A DNA stretch of 39,730 bases from Nitrospirota bacterium (GTDB lineage Bacteria; Nitrospirota; Thermodesulfovibrionia; Thermodesulfovibrionales; UBA1546): the NCBI GenBank assembly GCA_016208875.1, contig JACQXD010000093.1:1-39730 (forward strand), read 5' to 3'. This document shows positions 10,063-18,675 of the stretch, piece by piece; positions within the stretch are counted from its first letter, which is position 1, and each line of letters starts with the position of its first letter. Position numbers and translations under genes: made by a program. The notes beneath the pieces were generated by a model that saw only the letters and a program-made list of their open reading frames with translations, did no database searches and was not told where the DNA came from.

Positions 10063-10740
10063 TTACCTCACCGTTTTTATGACTGCATCAACCTCTGAAA
10101 ATTCGGCAGGAACTTTTTGTTCTTTATCTGTCTCTTTTTCTTTAAGTATCACCCCGCGGGTCTTAGAACCAATCTGTGCTGCCCTTGTTTTTATGCCGTA
10201 CATACCACTATTCGGCTCTATTTCTATCTCTCCAAGTTGAGAAGTGCTTGCATAAACCGTTAAGCCCTCATTCCCAAACGGCGGAGAGACCTCAAGCTCA
10301 AAACCATCCTCTCCCGATGGCAACTCATAGATTGTACCACCGTTGAAATAATTATCACGCCTGTGAGGGTTCGGTAAGAGTTGGGTAAATTTGCCGTTGA
10401 CATCCTTATAAACAACCCTTGCATAAAACGGCTTATTCCCTTTTAAACTTAAACGAAGTGATTCTGCCTGTTTGAATCGTTCAGGTGTAATCCACTCTAT
10501 TAACAAATATCCGTCATGAATTGCATCTTTAATAAAAGACATTGCTTTAGCTGCGATAGGAAACGGCAGGCGGCGAAACAGCAAAGTAAAAGTTTCATCA
10601 AGAACATAATCCGTAGTGTAAATAGAGGTTTCTTTATTACGAAAATCACTATAAAAAGACCTTATTTCTTTATGTCTCGGCTCGCGTTTATTAAGAAGCG
10701 TAATCCAACCCCATGTGTCAATAAAAAGACCGTTTTTCAT
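10063..10740 (-). CDS. Chimeric ORF: PIN domain (VapC-like) N-terminus fused to a DUF4384-like C-terminus
   Basis: FIDTWGWITLLNKREPRHKEI...TDYVLDETFTLL is PIN-like; from about residue 103 FYARVVYKDVNGKFTQLLPNPHRRDNYFNGGTIYELPSG is DUF4384-like. Confidence 0.7.
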   Translation of the reverse strand: MKNGLFIDTWGWITLLNKREPRHKEIRSFYSDFRNKETSIYTTDYVLDETFTLLFRRLPFPIAAKAMSFIKDAIHDGYLLIEWITPERFKQAESLRLSLKGNKPFYARVVYKDVNGKFTQLLPNPHRRDNYFNGGTIYELPSGEDGFELEVSPPFGNEGLTVYASTSQLGEIEIEPNSGMYGIKTRAAQIGSKTRGVILKEKETDKEQKVPAEFSEVDAVIKTVR

Positions 10741-10985
10741 CTGCCATATAATTCTTGTTCAATTTTATCGGCAAATGGCTCTACATCTGCAACCCCGAGG
10801 ACTTTCAGGATAGGATCTTTTTTAGGTTCGAGTTTAGTTTTTTTTGAGTAAACTACCGGGCTGCGATGTTTAGCTTGTAGAAACTCCACAAAATCTAAAA
10901 CCTCATAGACCTCATTCTCGTGAAGTTTTTCAATATGCTTTAATAATTTCCCTTTAACATTTACTGTATTTGTTGAAAGCCCCAT
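10737..10985 (-). CDS. DUF2281-like / VapB-type antitoxin
   Basis: MGLSTNTVNVKGKLLKHIEKLHENEVYEVLDFVEFLQAKH; overlaps downstream PIN ORF start; ORF track extends to 11033. Confidence 0.65.
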   Translation of the reverse strand: MGLSTNTVNVKGKLLKHIEKLHENEVYEVLDFVEFLQAKHRSPVVYSKKTKLEPKKDPILKVLGVADVEPFADKIEQELYGR

Positions 10986-11039
10986 TTTATCCTCCAAGAT
11001 ATTTCTTGTATTATTATAACAAAAGTTCACCATACATCT

Positions 11040-12490
11040 TTATCCCTCTCCATGCAAGATAAACGGCGCCCAGTAAAACGGATTCGGATATTTTGCCTTT
11101 ATCTCTTTTCTTGCAAGCCTTAATGCCTCTCCTCTGCCCTTGCCTGCTTTGAGATAACGATAAAGACTCTCCATGTATTCCACTGTCTCTTTCGATGCAA
11201 CCTCCCACAGGCTAACAACCACGCTCCTTGCGCCTGCATACTGGAAGGCCCTTGCAAAATTGGCAACGCCTTCGCCCTCCATCACCTTCCCTGCCCCTGT
11301 TACACATGCTGATAGAACTACCATATCTGTATCGAGCTTCAGCCCTAAAACCTCGGTCAATGCCAGCATTCCATCATCTCCCTCTTTATTTTCCACCTGC
11401 GAAAGCACTAAGACAGGCTCTTTTATTCCCTGAAGATTACTGCTTAAGAATCCATGTGTTGCAAAATGAAGGTAGCGGTATGCCGACAGTGTGGTCTTTT
11501 TTACCCGAGTCTCATTTGCATCCACATCCAGCAATACATCGGGGGCTTGAGGTGCGGTATTAAAGAGTTTTGCAATGGTTAATACCTCCTGATGGGTCTC
11601 AGGCAGGGGACAAAAGGCTATGTCCCTGTCGTCCTCTCCTCCAATGCCGACTATCTTGATGCCCCTCTGCCTTAGGCTATACTGCGATAGGTTTTGGGCT
11701 AAAAGAACAGGTTTTTCCTTTTTGAGGTATGCAATATATCTCGGGTCTTTTTTGTCGAAGATAGGGTCTCCGAGGGCAAAGACCGCTTTCTTGGCGCCTG
11801 ATGGCTTGAGTGTCCTGTTCAGCGCCATTACAGTTGCCGATTGATAATAGTTTATCTTCCACCTGTCACCCACAAATACCGTGTCCTTTATATCCGAAAA
11901 TCCCCCCATCCCCCCTTTGCTAAAGGGGGGTGAGGGTGGATTGCTAATCACCAATGTCTCAAAGGGGAGCATGCCGAGAATGCCGTCAGGCACGATGATT
12001 ATGTTTTTATTTTCCCCTCTATCAAGAGGGGTGAGGTGTGTGTTTATTTCCTTTAGTGCCTCTGCAAGAAGCAGGTTATAAAGTTTATTTCCTGCGGTTA
12101 AGGAGAATTTATCCTTTGTCTCAGCATTCTGTAAAGGCAACATAAATTCGTTGACAATCGCCTCTATCTCCTCTTTTCCCTTTGGTATTTTTATAACCCG
12201 TTCAACCCTGCCTCTTCATAATACTTAAGCGATTCCTGATATTGACCGAGGGAGTTGTAAACCATACCGATGTTGATGAGGTTGATATAGCCTTCAAGAC
12301 GATTTAAGGAGCGATAGATTTCTAATGACTTCTCAAAACAAAAAAGTGCATCCCCCCAATAACCGCCTTCATATGCCACCAGCCCCTGCTTATGAAGCCT
12401 CAATGCCTCATCCTCTGACTGGGCAAAGGCAGTGCCGAAAAGACTGAACAGAAACAATGCAGTCAATAAAATTATTCTTTCTTTATTCAA
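11040..12490 (-). pseudogene. TPR-CHAT protease gene, copy B: signal/TPR stub (12191..12490) out of frame with a complete CHAT domain (11040..12143)
   Basis: CHAT dyad motifs YRYLHFATHGFLSS and MVVLSACVTGAGKVMEGEGVANFARAFQYAGARSVVVSLWEV; linker VERVIKIPKGKEEIEAIVNEFMLPLQNAETKDKF lies in a different frame from the TPR stub ending EEAGLNGL. Confidence 0.75.
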
Positions 12491-12559
12491 TTTCCCGTCC
12501 TCCTTTCAAACCGCTTAAGATTTGAATTAATTTGCGTCATATATCGGCGCAAGAGTTAT

Positions 12560-12664
12560 TTAAATTTCTACATCTTTTATCCTGAACAATTCTTTTGCGC
12601 TTTTTACTCCTTTAATCGCATCGATAAATACATCCGTATCCATTAAGATTCTGATTTTTGCCAT
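12560..12664 (-). pseudogene. Truncated PIN/VapC-like toxin (34 aa)
   Basis: Reverse strand encodes MAKIRILMDTDVFIDAIKGVKSAKELFRIKDVEI then stop; overlaps end of upstream DUF2281-like antitoxin. Confidence 0.6.
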
Positions 12665-12894
12665 TCAATAAGCTCTGCAATGAATCTCTTTCCTGATTTT
12701 ACTCTTTTCCCTTCTCTCATCCTGAGGGTTCTTACATATTCAGCACTGTCCTTTATTTGCATATGACTAAAGCCCTCTTTTTTTGCCTTGAGAAACTGAA
12801 CAAAATCTAATACTTCTTTCACCTCTTTATCAGGTAAATCCCTTGTCAGATTTACCAGTTCCTTTTTGTAATCAGTTGCTGTTGCTATACCCAT
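12643..12894 (-). CDS. DUF2281-like / VapB-type antitoxin
   Basis: MGIATATDYKKELVNLTRDLPDKEVKEVLDFVQFLKAKKEG; ORF track extends upstream to 12948. Confidence 0.6.
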   Translation of the reverse strand: MGIATATDYKKELVNLTRDLPDKEVKEVLDFVQFLKAKKEGFSHMQIKDSAEYVRTLRMREGKRVKSGKRFIAELIEWQKSES

Positions 12895-12971
12895 AAAACC
12901 TCCAATATGCTCTAATTCGCCGTACCTGTAGTATATCCATTTGCTCAATTAACCTCAAACCTCAATCTATT

Positions 12972-14908
12972 TTAATTCACCTCTCCCATCAGTATAAACG
13001 GCGCCCAGAAATATGGATTATCATAGCCGTTTGCGCGTAAATAGTTTTTTGCGTCCTTGAGTGAGGTCATCTTGTCTTTTCCGGTCTTGAGCCCTTCAAA
13101 GAATTTGACCATGAATTTATAGGTGGATTCATCAGCAACGCTCCAGAGGCTCACCAATACGCTGTCTGTGCCTGCATACATAAACGCACGGGACAGCCCG
13201 ACCACTCCCTCGCCTGCGGACTGGACGCCGAGTCCTGTTTTGCATGCGGAAAGTCCTACAAGGTCTGCATTCAGGTTCATACCAAATATCTCGCCTGCCG
13301 TTAGAAAACCGTCTTCGCTGTCATTGCCCACAAGGCTCAAAACCAATGCAGGCTGTTTGATATAGGGTATCTCGTTTCCGAGTATTCAGTATTCCGTGGG
13401 TCGAGAAAAGCACATACCTTCTCGATGACAAGTCTTCGGTCTTCACCTTTTCCTCTGATGCGTCTGTGCCGCAGAATATTTTGGACTTGCCGAACAACTT
13501 GCCCACTTCTTTTACCTCTTTTTCCGTATTAGGGATTCTCGGGAATGAATAACCTGCCTCTTTAGTCGCCTGACTGCCTGTTATATCCTGTGTTTCTTTG
13601 GATATGACCTTAACCCCTCGTAAAGATGCAGTCCGTTTATCTTCTTTATCGAATACCGGATCACCGAGACCGAAGAATGCGGTGTCTTTGGCTCGTGAGA
13701 TATTTAAACCTCTCCTGAGAGAAAGCACCGAGGCGGATTGATAATAGGTTAACGGATATTCATCAATGGCATAGACAGGTTTGGATTTCTTGCCTGCCTT
13801 ATCGTCAGGCACGGATATAATCAATGCCTCAAAAGGGACAAGGCTTAATGCCTCATCAGGGATAATTACGAGATGCTCGCCTTTTTGAACTCCGGACATA
13901 GCTGGTTTTAAAAGAATGTCTGTTAGTTCTTTTGCAAGGCTCAGGCTGAATTTGTTCGGGTCATTGCCTTCCTGAAAAGGCAGGCGGAATCTGCTTATCA
14001 GATTTTGAAGCTCGACGCGTGTCTTTTCTATCCTGAACCCCTTAACAACCTTTCCGTCTTTAATTACAAGCCCGATTGTGTAAGGCCCTCCTGCCTGAGA
14101 TCAATTCTGCGAATATCCTGCCCCTCGTGTTTTCAGCCCAATAAAATGCCTCATCGAGTTTGCCGATCATGAATGCGCATCTTGTCGCTCCTTCATATGC
14201 CTCTATCCGAGGGATGTCGAATTCCTTGCCTTCAAAGAAATGCTCACGCTCTGAGGCTGAAAGCCGGTTTCTCTGGTCTTCAAGAAGGTCAATCGCCTTT
14301 ATATACCATTTGTAGGCTGTCTCATATTCCTTCATCCCTTCGTATGAAAGGCCGAGACCTATCCATTCAGAAATTATAAATAATGTTTCTTTTGCCTCCT
14401 CATTTTTCTCTCTGTCTCTATCAAATTGTTTTGCTGCCTCTTTAAAGTCCTTTTTCTTTAGATAATATCTTCCGAGCCTGATTGGGTGATTTTGCTTAGT
14501 GTAGATTTCAAAAGCCTCTTTGTCCCGGTCTAATGCAAGAAATGCATCTCCAAGATTGCCTTCAGGGAAATTATATGGAACCCCGATTTGTTTATCTAAA
14601 GCTATTGCCTTTTCAGAATAATCAATAACCTTTCTATAGTCCCCTAATATCATGGATGCCTTTCCAATGCTGCCGATTGCTGCTCCTATTGGCTGTTTAT
14701 TCCCCAACTTCTGAAAAATAGAAAGGGCAGCCTCCCACTTCTGAATCGCCCCTCTAAAATCCGAAACATTGTATAGCTTCTGTCCCTCATTAAAAAGCTG
14801 TGTTGCCTCGTCCCATTCCTCCTGCGATGCCCCGGCATGGGAATAAGGGGCAATAAGCATTAAAAAAACAGTCAAGCAAAAAACCAGACGCAAAGAATAG
14901 CGCGCCAT
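12972..14908 (-). pseudogene. TPR-CHAT protease gene, copy A, broken by at least two lesions
   Basis: N-terminal signal and TPRs (14060..14908), CHAT first half (13321..13899, RRYVLFSTHGILN) and second half (12972..13346, LVGLSACKTGLGVQSAGEGVVGLSRAFMYAGTDSVLVSLW) in different frames. Confidence 0.8.
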
Positions 14909-15045
14909 AACAAACCTCCTTAGAAAAATATAGAACTTGTACTATGAAACTTTTTCTCTAATCTTCTGCCAATTCTTGATAGGAGAGATTTTTTTCATCT
15001 CACACCTCCATATTTTAAAATCATTTGAACTAAATTATTCTATTC

Positions 15046-15318
15046 TTATTTGTATATATCGTGTGTGCCTATATCGTAATAGATTACCTCATCACTATTA
15101 AGAAACCTAAATAATATTCTATACTCACGATTAATACGATATGACCAATAGCCTTCCAATTCACCCCTGAGTTTATGAGTATGTAGACGAGGGTCAAAGG
15201 CATCCTGCCGAAACCATTTATCCTTCTTTATAGATAAATCTTGAATACGCATAGGAAGTTTACGAAAGAATTTCTCAAAATCAGAAGTAGAATGAATCTT
15301 AAAAACAGGACATGCCAT
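15046..15318 (-). CDS. RelE/ParE superfamily toxin
   Basis: KLRGELEGYWSYRINREYRILFRFLNSDEVIYYDIGTHDIYK. Confidence 0.85.
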   Translation of the reverse strand: MACPVFKIHSTSDFEKFFRKLPMRIQDLSIKKDKWFRQDAFDPRLHTHKLRGELEGYWSYRINREYRILFRFLNSDEVIYYDIGTHDIYK

Positions 15319-15322
15319 AATC

Positions 15323-15523
15323 TTATGAGCGTAAGTCAGCTAATGATTTAATCACCTTTGTTTTACCTTCCTTTAACTCCTTCTCACCCTGTCGTATTTT
15401 AACTAAGGCATCCTTTACTTCGGCAAGATGTTTTTTTAACCGTTCATATTCCTGACGACGAACTACTATAAGTTCTTCACCACGGGTTATTCTTTTAGGT
15501 ATAGTAAGTGTAGTTCCCAACAT
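15323..15523 (-). CDS. Antitoxin partner, AbrB/MazE-like N-terminus
   Basis: LTIPKRITRGEELIVVRRQEYERLKKHL; directly upstream of the RelE-like toxin. Confidence 0.65.
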   Translation of the reverse strand: MLGTTLTIPKRITRGEELIVVRRQEYERLKKHLAEVKDALVKIRQGEKELKEGKTKVIKSLADLRS

Positions 15524-15579
15524 AATAAAGACCTCCTTTTTTCATCTCACACCTCATGCGAAATAATCGTTTTCTGGAA

Positions 15580-15625
15580 CGGGAATATATCATGGACGCC
15601 TTTAAGAGCGTTATATTTCATCCGG
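15580..15625 (-). repeat. Duplicated 5' fragment of hisS (compare 9991..10036)
   Basis: cgggaatatatcatggacgcctttaag identical in both copies; reverse strand reads MKYNALKGVHDIFPF versus hisS MKYTALKGVHDIFPP. Confidence 0.9.
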
Positions 15626-16091
15626 ACTCTCTTTCTTCGCCCTCTCTTTCTTTGTCGAATTCGATCATCTTCATGTGACTCTCGATCATTCGCTTTAATT
15701 CTTCTTTGAAATGCCGCCTTATCCCTTTGAGGTCAACAATATCCTCGTGTATCTTGATAACCTTTTCCTGCGCCTCTTTTAGCAATGTGTCAGACTTGAG
15801 TTCTGCCTCTCTAACAAGGAGTTCCGCCTCTTTCCTCGAATTTGTCTTATATTCCTCAACCATCTGCTGGGCAGTCATAAGAGTCTCTCTCAAGGTAGAC
15901 TCCATATCCCTGTATTCCTTGATCTGGTTTTCAGCCCTCTGAGCCGATTCTTTGAGGGTTGCATTTTCCCTGAGCAACTCCTCCATCTCCTCACGTATTA
16001 CCTCAAGAAATGCATATACCTCTTCAACGTCGAACCCCCTGAATTTCATAGGAAACTGCTTCTGCTGTATATCGAGCGGCGTGATTCTCAT
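15618..16091 (-). CDS. divIVA: DivIVA domain-containing protein
   Basis: MRITPLDIQQKQFPMKFRGFDVEEVYAFLEVIREEMEELLREN plus coiled coil. Confidence 0.9.
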   Translation of the reverse strand: MRITPLDIQQKQFPMKFRGFDVEEVYAFLEVIREEMEELLRENATLKESAQRAENQIKEYRDMESTLRETLMTAQQMVEEYKTNSRKEAELLVREAELKSDTLLKEAQEKVIKIHEDIVDLKGIRRHFKEELKRMIESHMKMIEFDKEREGEERESG

Positions 16092-16405
16092 ATAGCAATA
16101 TTCCCTCCTTTCAGTTTATAGGCAAATTCTATTAAAGACTTTATCAGAAAACTCTGCACAAATATAATAGCAAGAATTGCAATAATTGGGGAAATGTCTA
16201 TCGGTCCCAGTCTGAAGCCGATGAGTCTTCTTATAGGTCTCAATACCGGCTCGGTGATTGCATACAGAAATCTTACTATAGGATTATACGGATCGGGATT
16301 GACCCAGCTTATTACAGCCGAGATGATTATAATCCACTTGTAAATTTCCAAAAGAGTATCAAGTATATTTGCTATTGCTAAGATTAAATTGGCGAATATA
16401 AACAT
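16088..16405 (-). CDS. yggT: YggT family membrane protein
   Basis: AVISWVNPDPYNPIVRFLYAITEPVLRPIRRLI...LGPIDISPIIAILAI. Confidence 0.92.
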   Translation of the reverse strand: MFIFANLILAIANILDTLLEIYKWIIIISAVISWVNPDPYNPIVRFLYAITEPVLRPIRRLIGFRLGPIDISPIIAILAIIFVQSFLIKSLIEFAYKLKGGNIAI

Positions 16406-16423
16406 TATTTTCCTCCAAAGTTC

Positions 16424-16828
16424 CTATGGGATAATCTCAAATTGTTTGCAATGTTTTGTTTTATAAATAGAGAAATCCTTTCTGTCCAGTGTGAAGATAG
16501 TCTTTATCTTGTATATTTCCGCTGTTACGAGGAGACTCGCATCTGCAACATCAATCCGTCTGTCGGAATATTTCTCCATAAAGTCTCTAATATGTGAATA
16601 ATTTTCAGATTTTATATCTTCGATAGCAAGTCCACCCGCAAGTATAAAACTCCAGAGTTCGGCCTGACCTCTCTGCCAATCTTCCAATAAATAAAAAGAC
16701 TCGGTAAGAACAGGCCATGTAGTCAATAACGGTTCTTTAATTGTTTTTAGAGTATATCTGCATTTTTCATACAAAGGTTCGGATTTATCGAAAATGGACA
16801 CGATAGGACCGGTATCTATAATGACCAT
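16424..16828 (-). CDS. PIN domain toxin (VapC-like)
   Basis: MVIIDTGPIVSIFDKSEPLYEKC...RRIDVADASLLVTAEIYKIKTIFTLDRKDFSIY. Confidence 0.85.
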   Translation of the reverse strand: MVIIDTGPIVSIFDKSEPLYEKCRYTLKTIKEPLLTTWPVLTESFYLLEDWQRGQAELWSFILAGGLAIEDIKSENYSHIRDFMEKYSDRRIDVADASLLVTAEIYKIKTIFTLDRKDFSIYKTKHCKQFEIIP

Positions 16829-17082
16829 TTCTTACGCTTTTTACTTAAAGATGCCTTCAATATTTTCTTGCCTTCAAGAACCCGTTTTCCATGTCCGCTG
16901 CCTCCATATGTGTGGATTGACTCGTATATCTCCCACGGCGTTTTTTGCTGTTCCTCTAAGATTTTGAGATAATAATTTTTTATCGCATCTCTTATAGCAG
17001 CAGACTTTGTCGTATGAAGGCCGGTTGCAGCTTTTTTTAAAATATCTTCGCTCTCTTTGTCCAATCTTATACTTACGGGCAT
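16816..17082 (-). CDS. Ribbon-helix-helix (CopG-like) antitoxin
   Basis: MPVSIRLDKESEDILKKAATGLHTTKSAAIRDAIKNYY; overlaps the PIN ORF. Confidence 0.8.
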   Translation of the reverse strand: MPVSIRLDKESEDILKKAATGLHTTKSAAIRDAIKNYYLKILEEQQKTPWEIYESIHTYGGSGHGKRVLEGKKILKASLSKKRKKWSL

Positions 17083-17125
17083 TATCTTCTCCTGTATGAC
17101 ATTATGTATTACATAGAATTGTTTG

Positions 17126-17923
17126 TCAAGATTTTTTCCCCAGTTCCTCCGCCCTTTTCACCGCCGCATTTATAGCGTCATCAACCATATCCGTTAACCC
17201 TTTTTCTCTAAATACCTCAAGTCCGGCTGCCGTTGTGCCGCCGGGTGATGTCACCATTTCCCTCAGTTTGTCAGGCAACATTCCTGTTTCAAGTAGTTTT
17301 GCGGTACCCAATAGTGTCTGTATTGCGAGTTCAACGGCATGTCCCCTGCCGAGACCATATTCTACACCGGCATTTATCATCGCCTCGATAAAAAATGCTA
17401 TGAAGGCAGGGCCGCTTCCTGATAACGCGGTAACTATATTCATATGCTTCTCCGGCATTACGAGCACCTTCCCTACAGACATGAGTATTTCTCTTACGGC
17501 TGCGATATCCCTGTCGGGAAAACACTCGCATAAAGACATAACAGACATCCCCTCCTGAACGAGGGCAGGGGTATTGGGCATAACGCGGATGAGTTTTTTT
17601 GTTTTAAGTTTCGATTGAAGATATGAAAGCGTAATCCCGGCAGCAATGGAGACCACTGTTTTTTCTTCTGTTATCAAGTCAGCTATCTCATTAAGAACCG
17701 CTTCCATGTTTTGCGGTTTTACTGCGAGGATTATGATATTTGAGTTAGATACTACATCTCTGTTCTTCTCCGTAGTCTTTATGCCGTGAGTCTGCTCAAG
17801 ATATTTCCTTCTGTCTTCCCTCGGCTCCGATACAATTATATCCTGCATCCTGTATCGTGTATCGTGCATCATGCCCTTTATAATTGCTTCCGCCATATTC
17901 CCGCCACCTATAAAACCAATCAT
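17126..17923 (-). CDS. proC: Pyrroline-5-carboxylate reductase
   Basis: MIGFIGGGNMAEAIIKGM, ILAVKPQNMEAVL, RVMPNTPALVQEGM, ALSGSGPAFIAFFIEAM, VTSPGGTTAAGL; start trimmed from ORF-track 18010. Confidence 0.95.
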   Translation of the reverse strand: MIGFIGGGNMAEAIIKGMMHDTRYRMQDIIVSEPREDRRKYLEQTHGIKTTEKNRDVVSNSNIIILAVKPQNMEAVLNEIADLITEEKTVVSIAAGITLSYLQSKLKTKKLIRVMPNTPALVQEGMSVMSLCECFPDRDIAAVREILMSVGKVLVMPEKHMNIVTALSGSGPAFIAFFIEAMINAGVEYGLGRGHAVELAIQTLLGTAKLLETGMLPDKLREMVTSPGGTTAAGLEVFREKGLTDMVDDAINAAVKRAEELGKKS

Positions 17924-17933
17924 AATGCCTCCT

Positions 17934-18644
17934 TTATTCCCTCTCCCCAAATATCGCAGTCCCAATCCTGACCATTGTCGCTCCTTCTTCAATAGCAACT
18001 TCAAAATCATTTGTCATACCCATTGATAATTCTCGTAATGCGTAACCCGTAACTCGTAACTCGTTAATATTATCCCTTAATTCTCGTAACTCTCTGAAAT
18101 ACGGCCTTGCGTTTTCAGGGTTTTCGAAGTAAGGCGGTATTGTCATAAGCCCTCTGAGATCGAGGTTTTTCAATTTAATAACCTGCCTAATTAGCGATAT
18201 TAAATTTTCTTTTAATATTCCATGCTTAGTAGTTTCATCAGAAAGTTTTACTTGAAGTAAAATTCTTTGTGTTTTACCCATTTTTTCGGCATGCTTATTC
18301 AATGTTTCTGCAAGTTCTAAAGAGTCTATAGACTGAATCATATCAAAAAGTTCTATTGCTGTCTTGGCCTTATTTTTTTGCAAATGTCCGATTAAATGCC
18401 ATTCGATTTTACAATTCGGAATTCGGAATGCGAAATGCGAAATTTTTTTCTGCGATTCTTGCACACGACTCTCCCCGAATATCCTTAACCCTGCATCCAC
18501 AGCCTGGGTTATGCGAACGATGTCTACGGTCTTTGTCACGGCAATAAGTTTAATATCCTCGGGGTTTCTCCCTGCCCTCATGGCAGCATGGGACATCCTT
18601 TTATAAACATTGCCTATGTTTTCAAGAAGCGGTAAATCTGCCAT
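17934..18644 (-). CDS. yggS: YggS family pyridoxal phosphate homeostasis protein
   Basis: [78 protein letters not shown]. Confidence 0.93.
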   Translation of the reverse strand: MADLPLLENIGNVYKRMSHAAMRAGRNPEDIKLIAVTKTVDIVRITQAVDAGLRIFGESRVQESQKKISHFAFRIPNCKIEWHLIGHLQKNKAKTAIELFDMIQSIDSLELAETLNKHAEKMGKTQRILLQVKLSDETTKHGILKENLISLIRQVIKLKNLDLRGLMTIPPYFENPENARPYFRELRELRDNINELRVTGYALRELSMGMTNDFEVAIEEGATMVRIGTAIFGERE

Positions 18645-18675
18645 TGCATTATCGATTACAAGTGTATTATATTTT

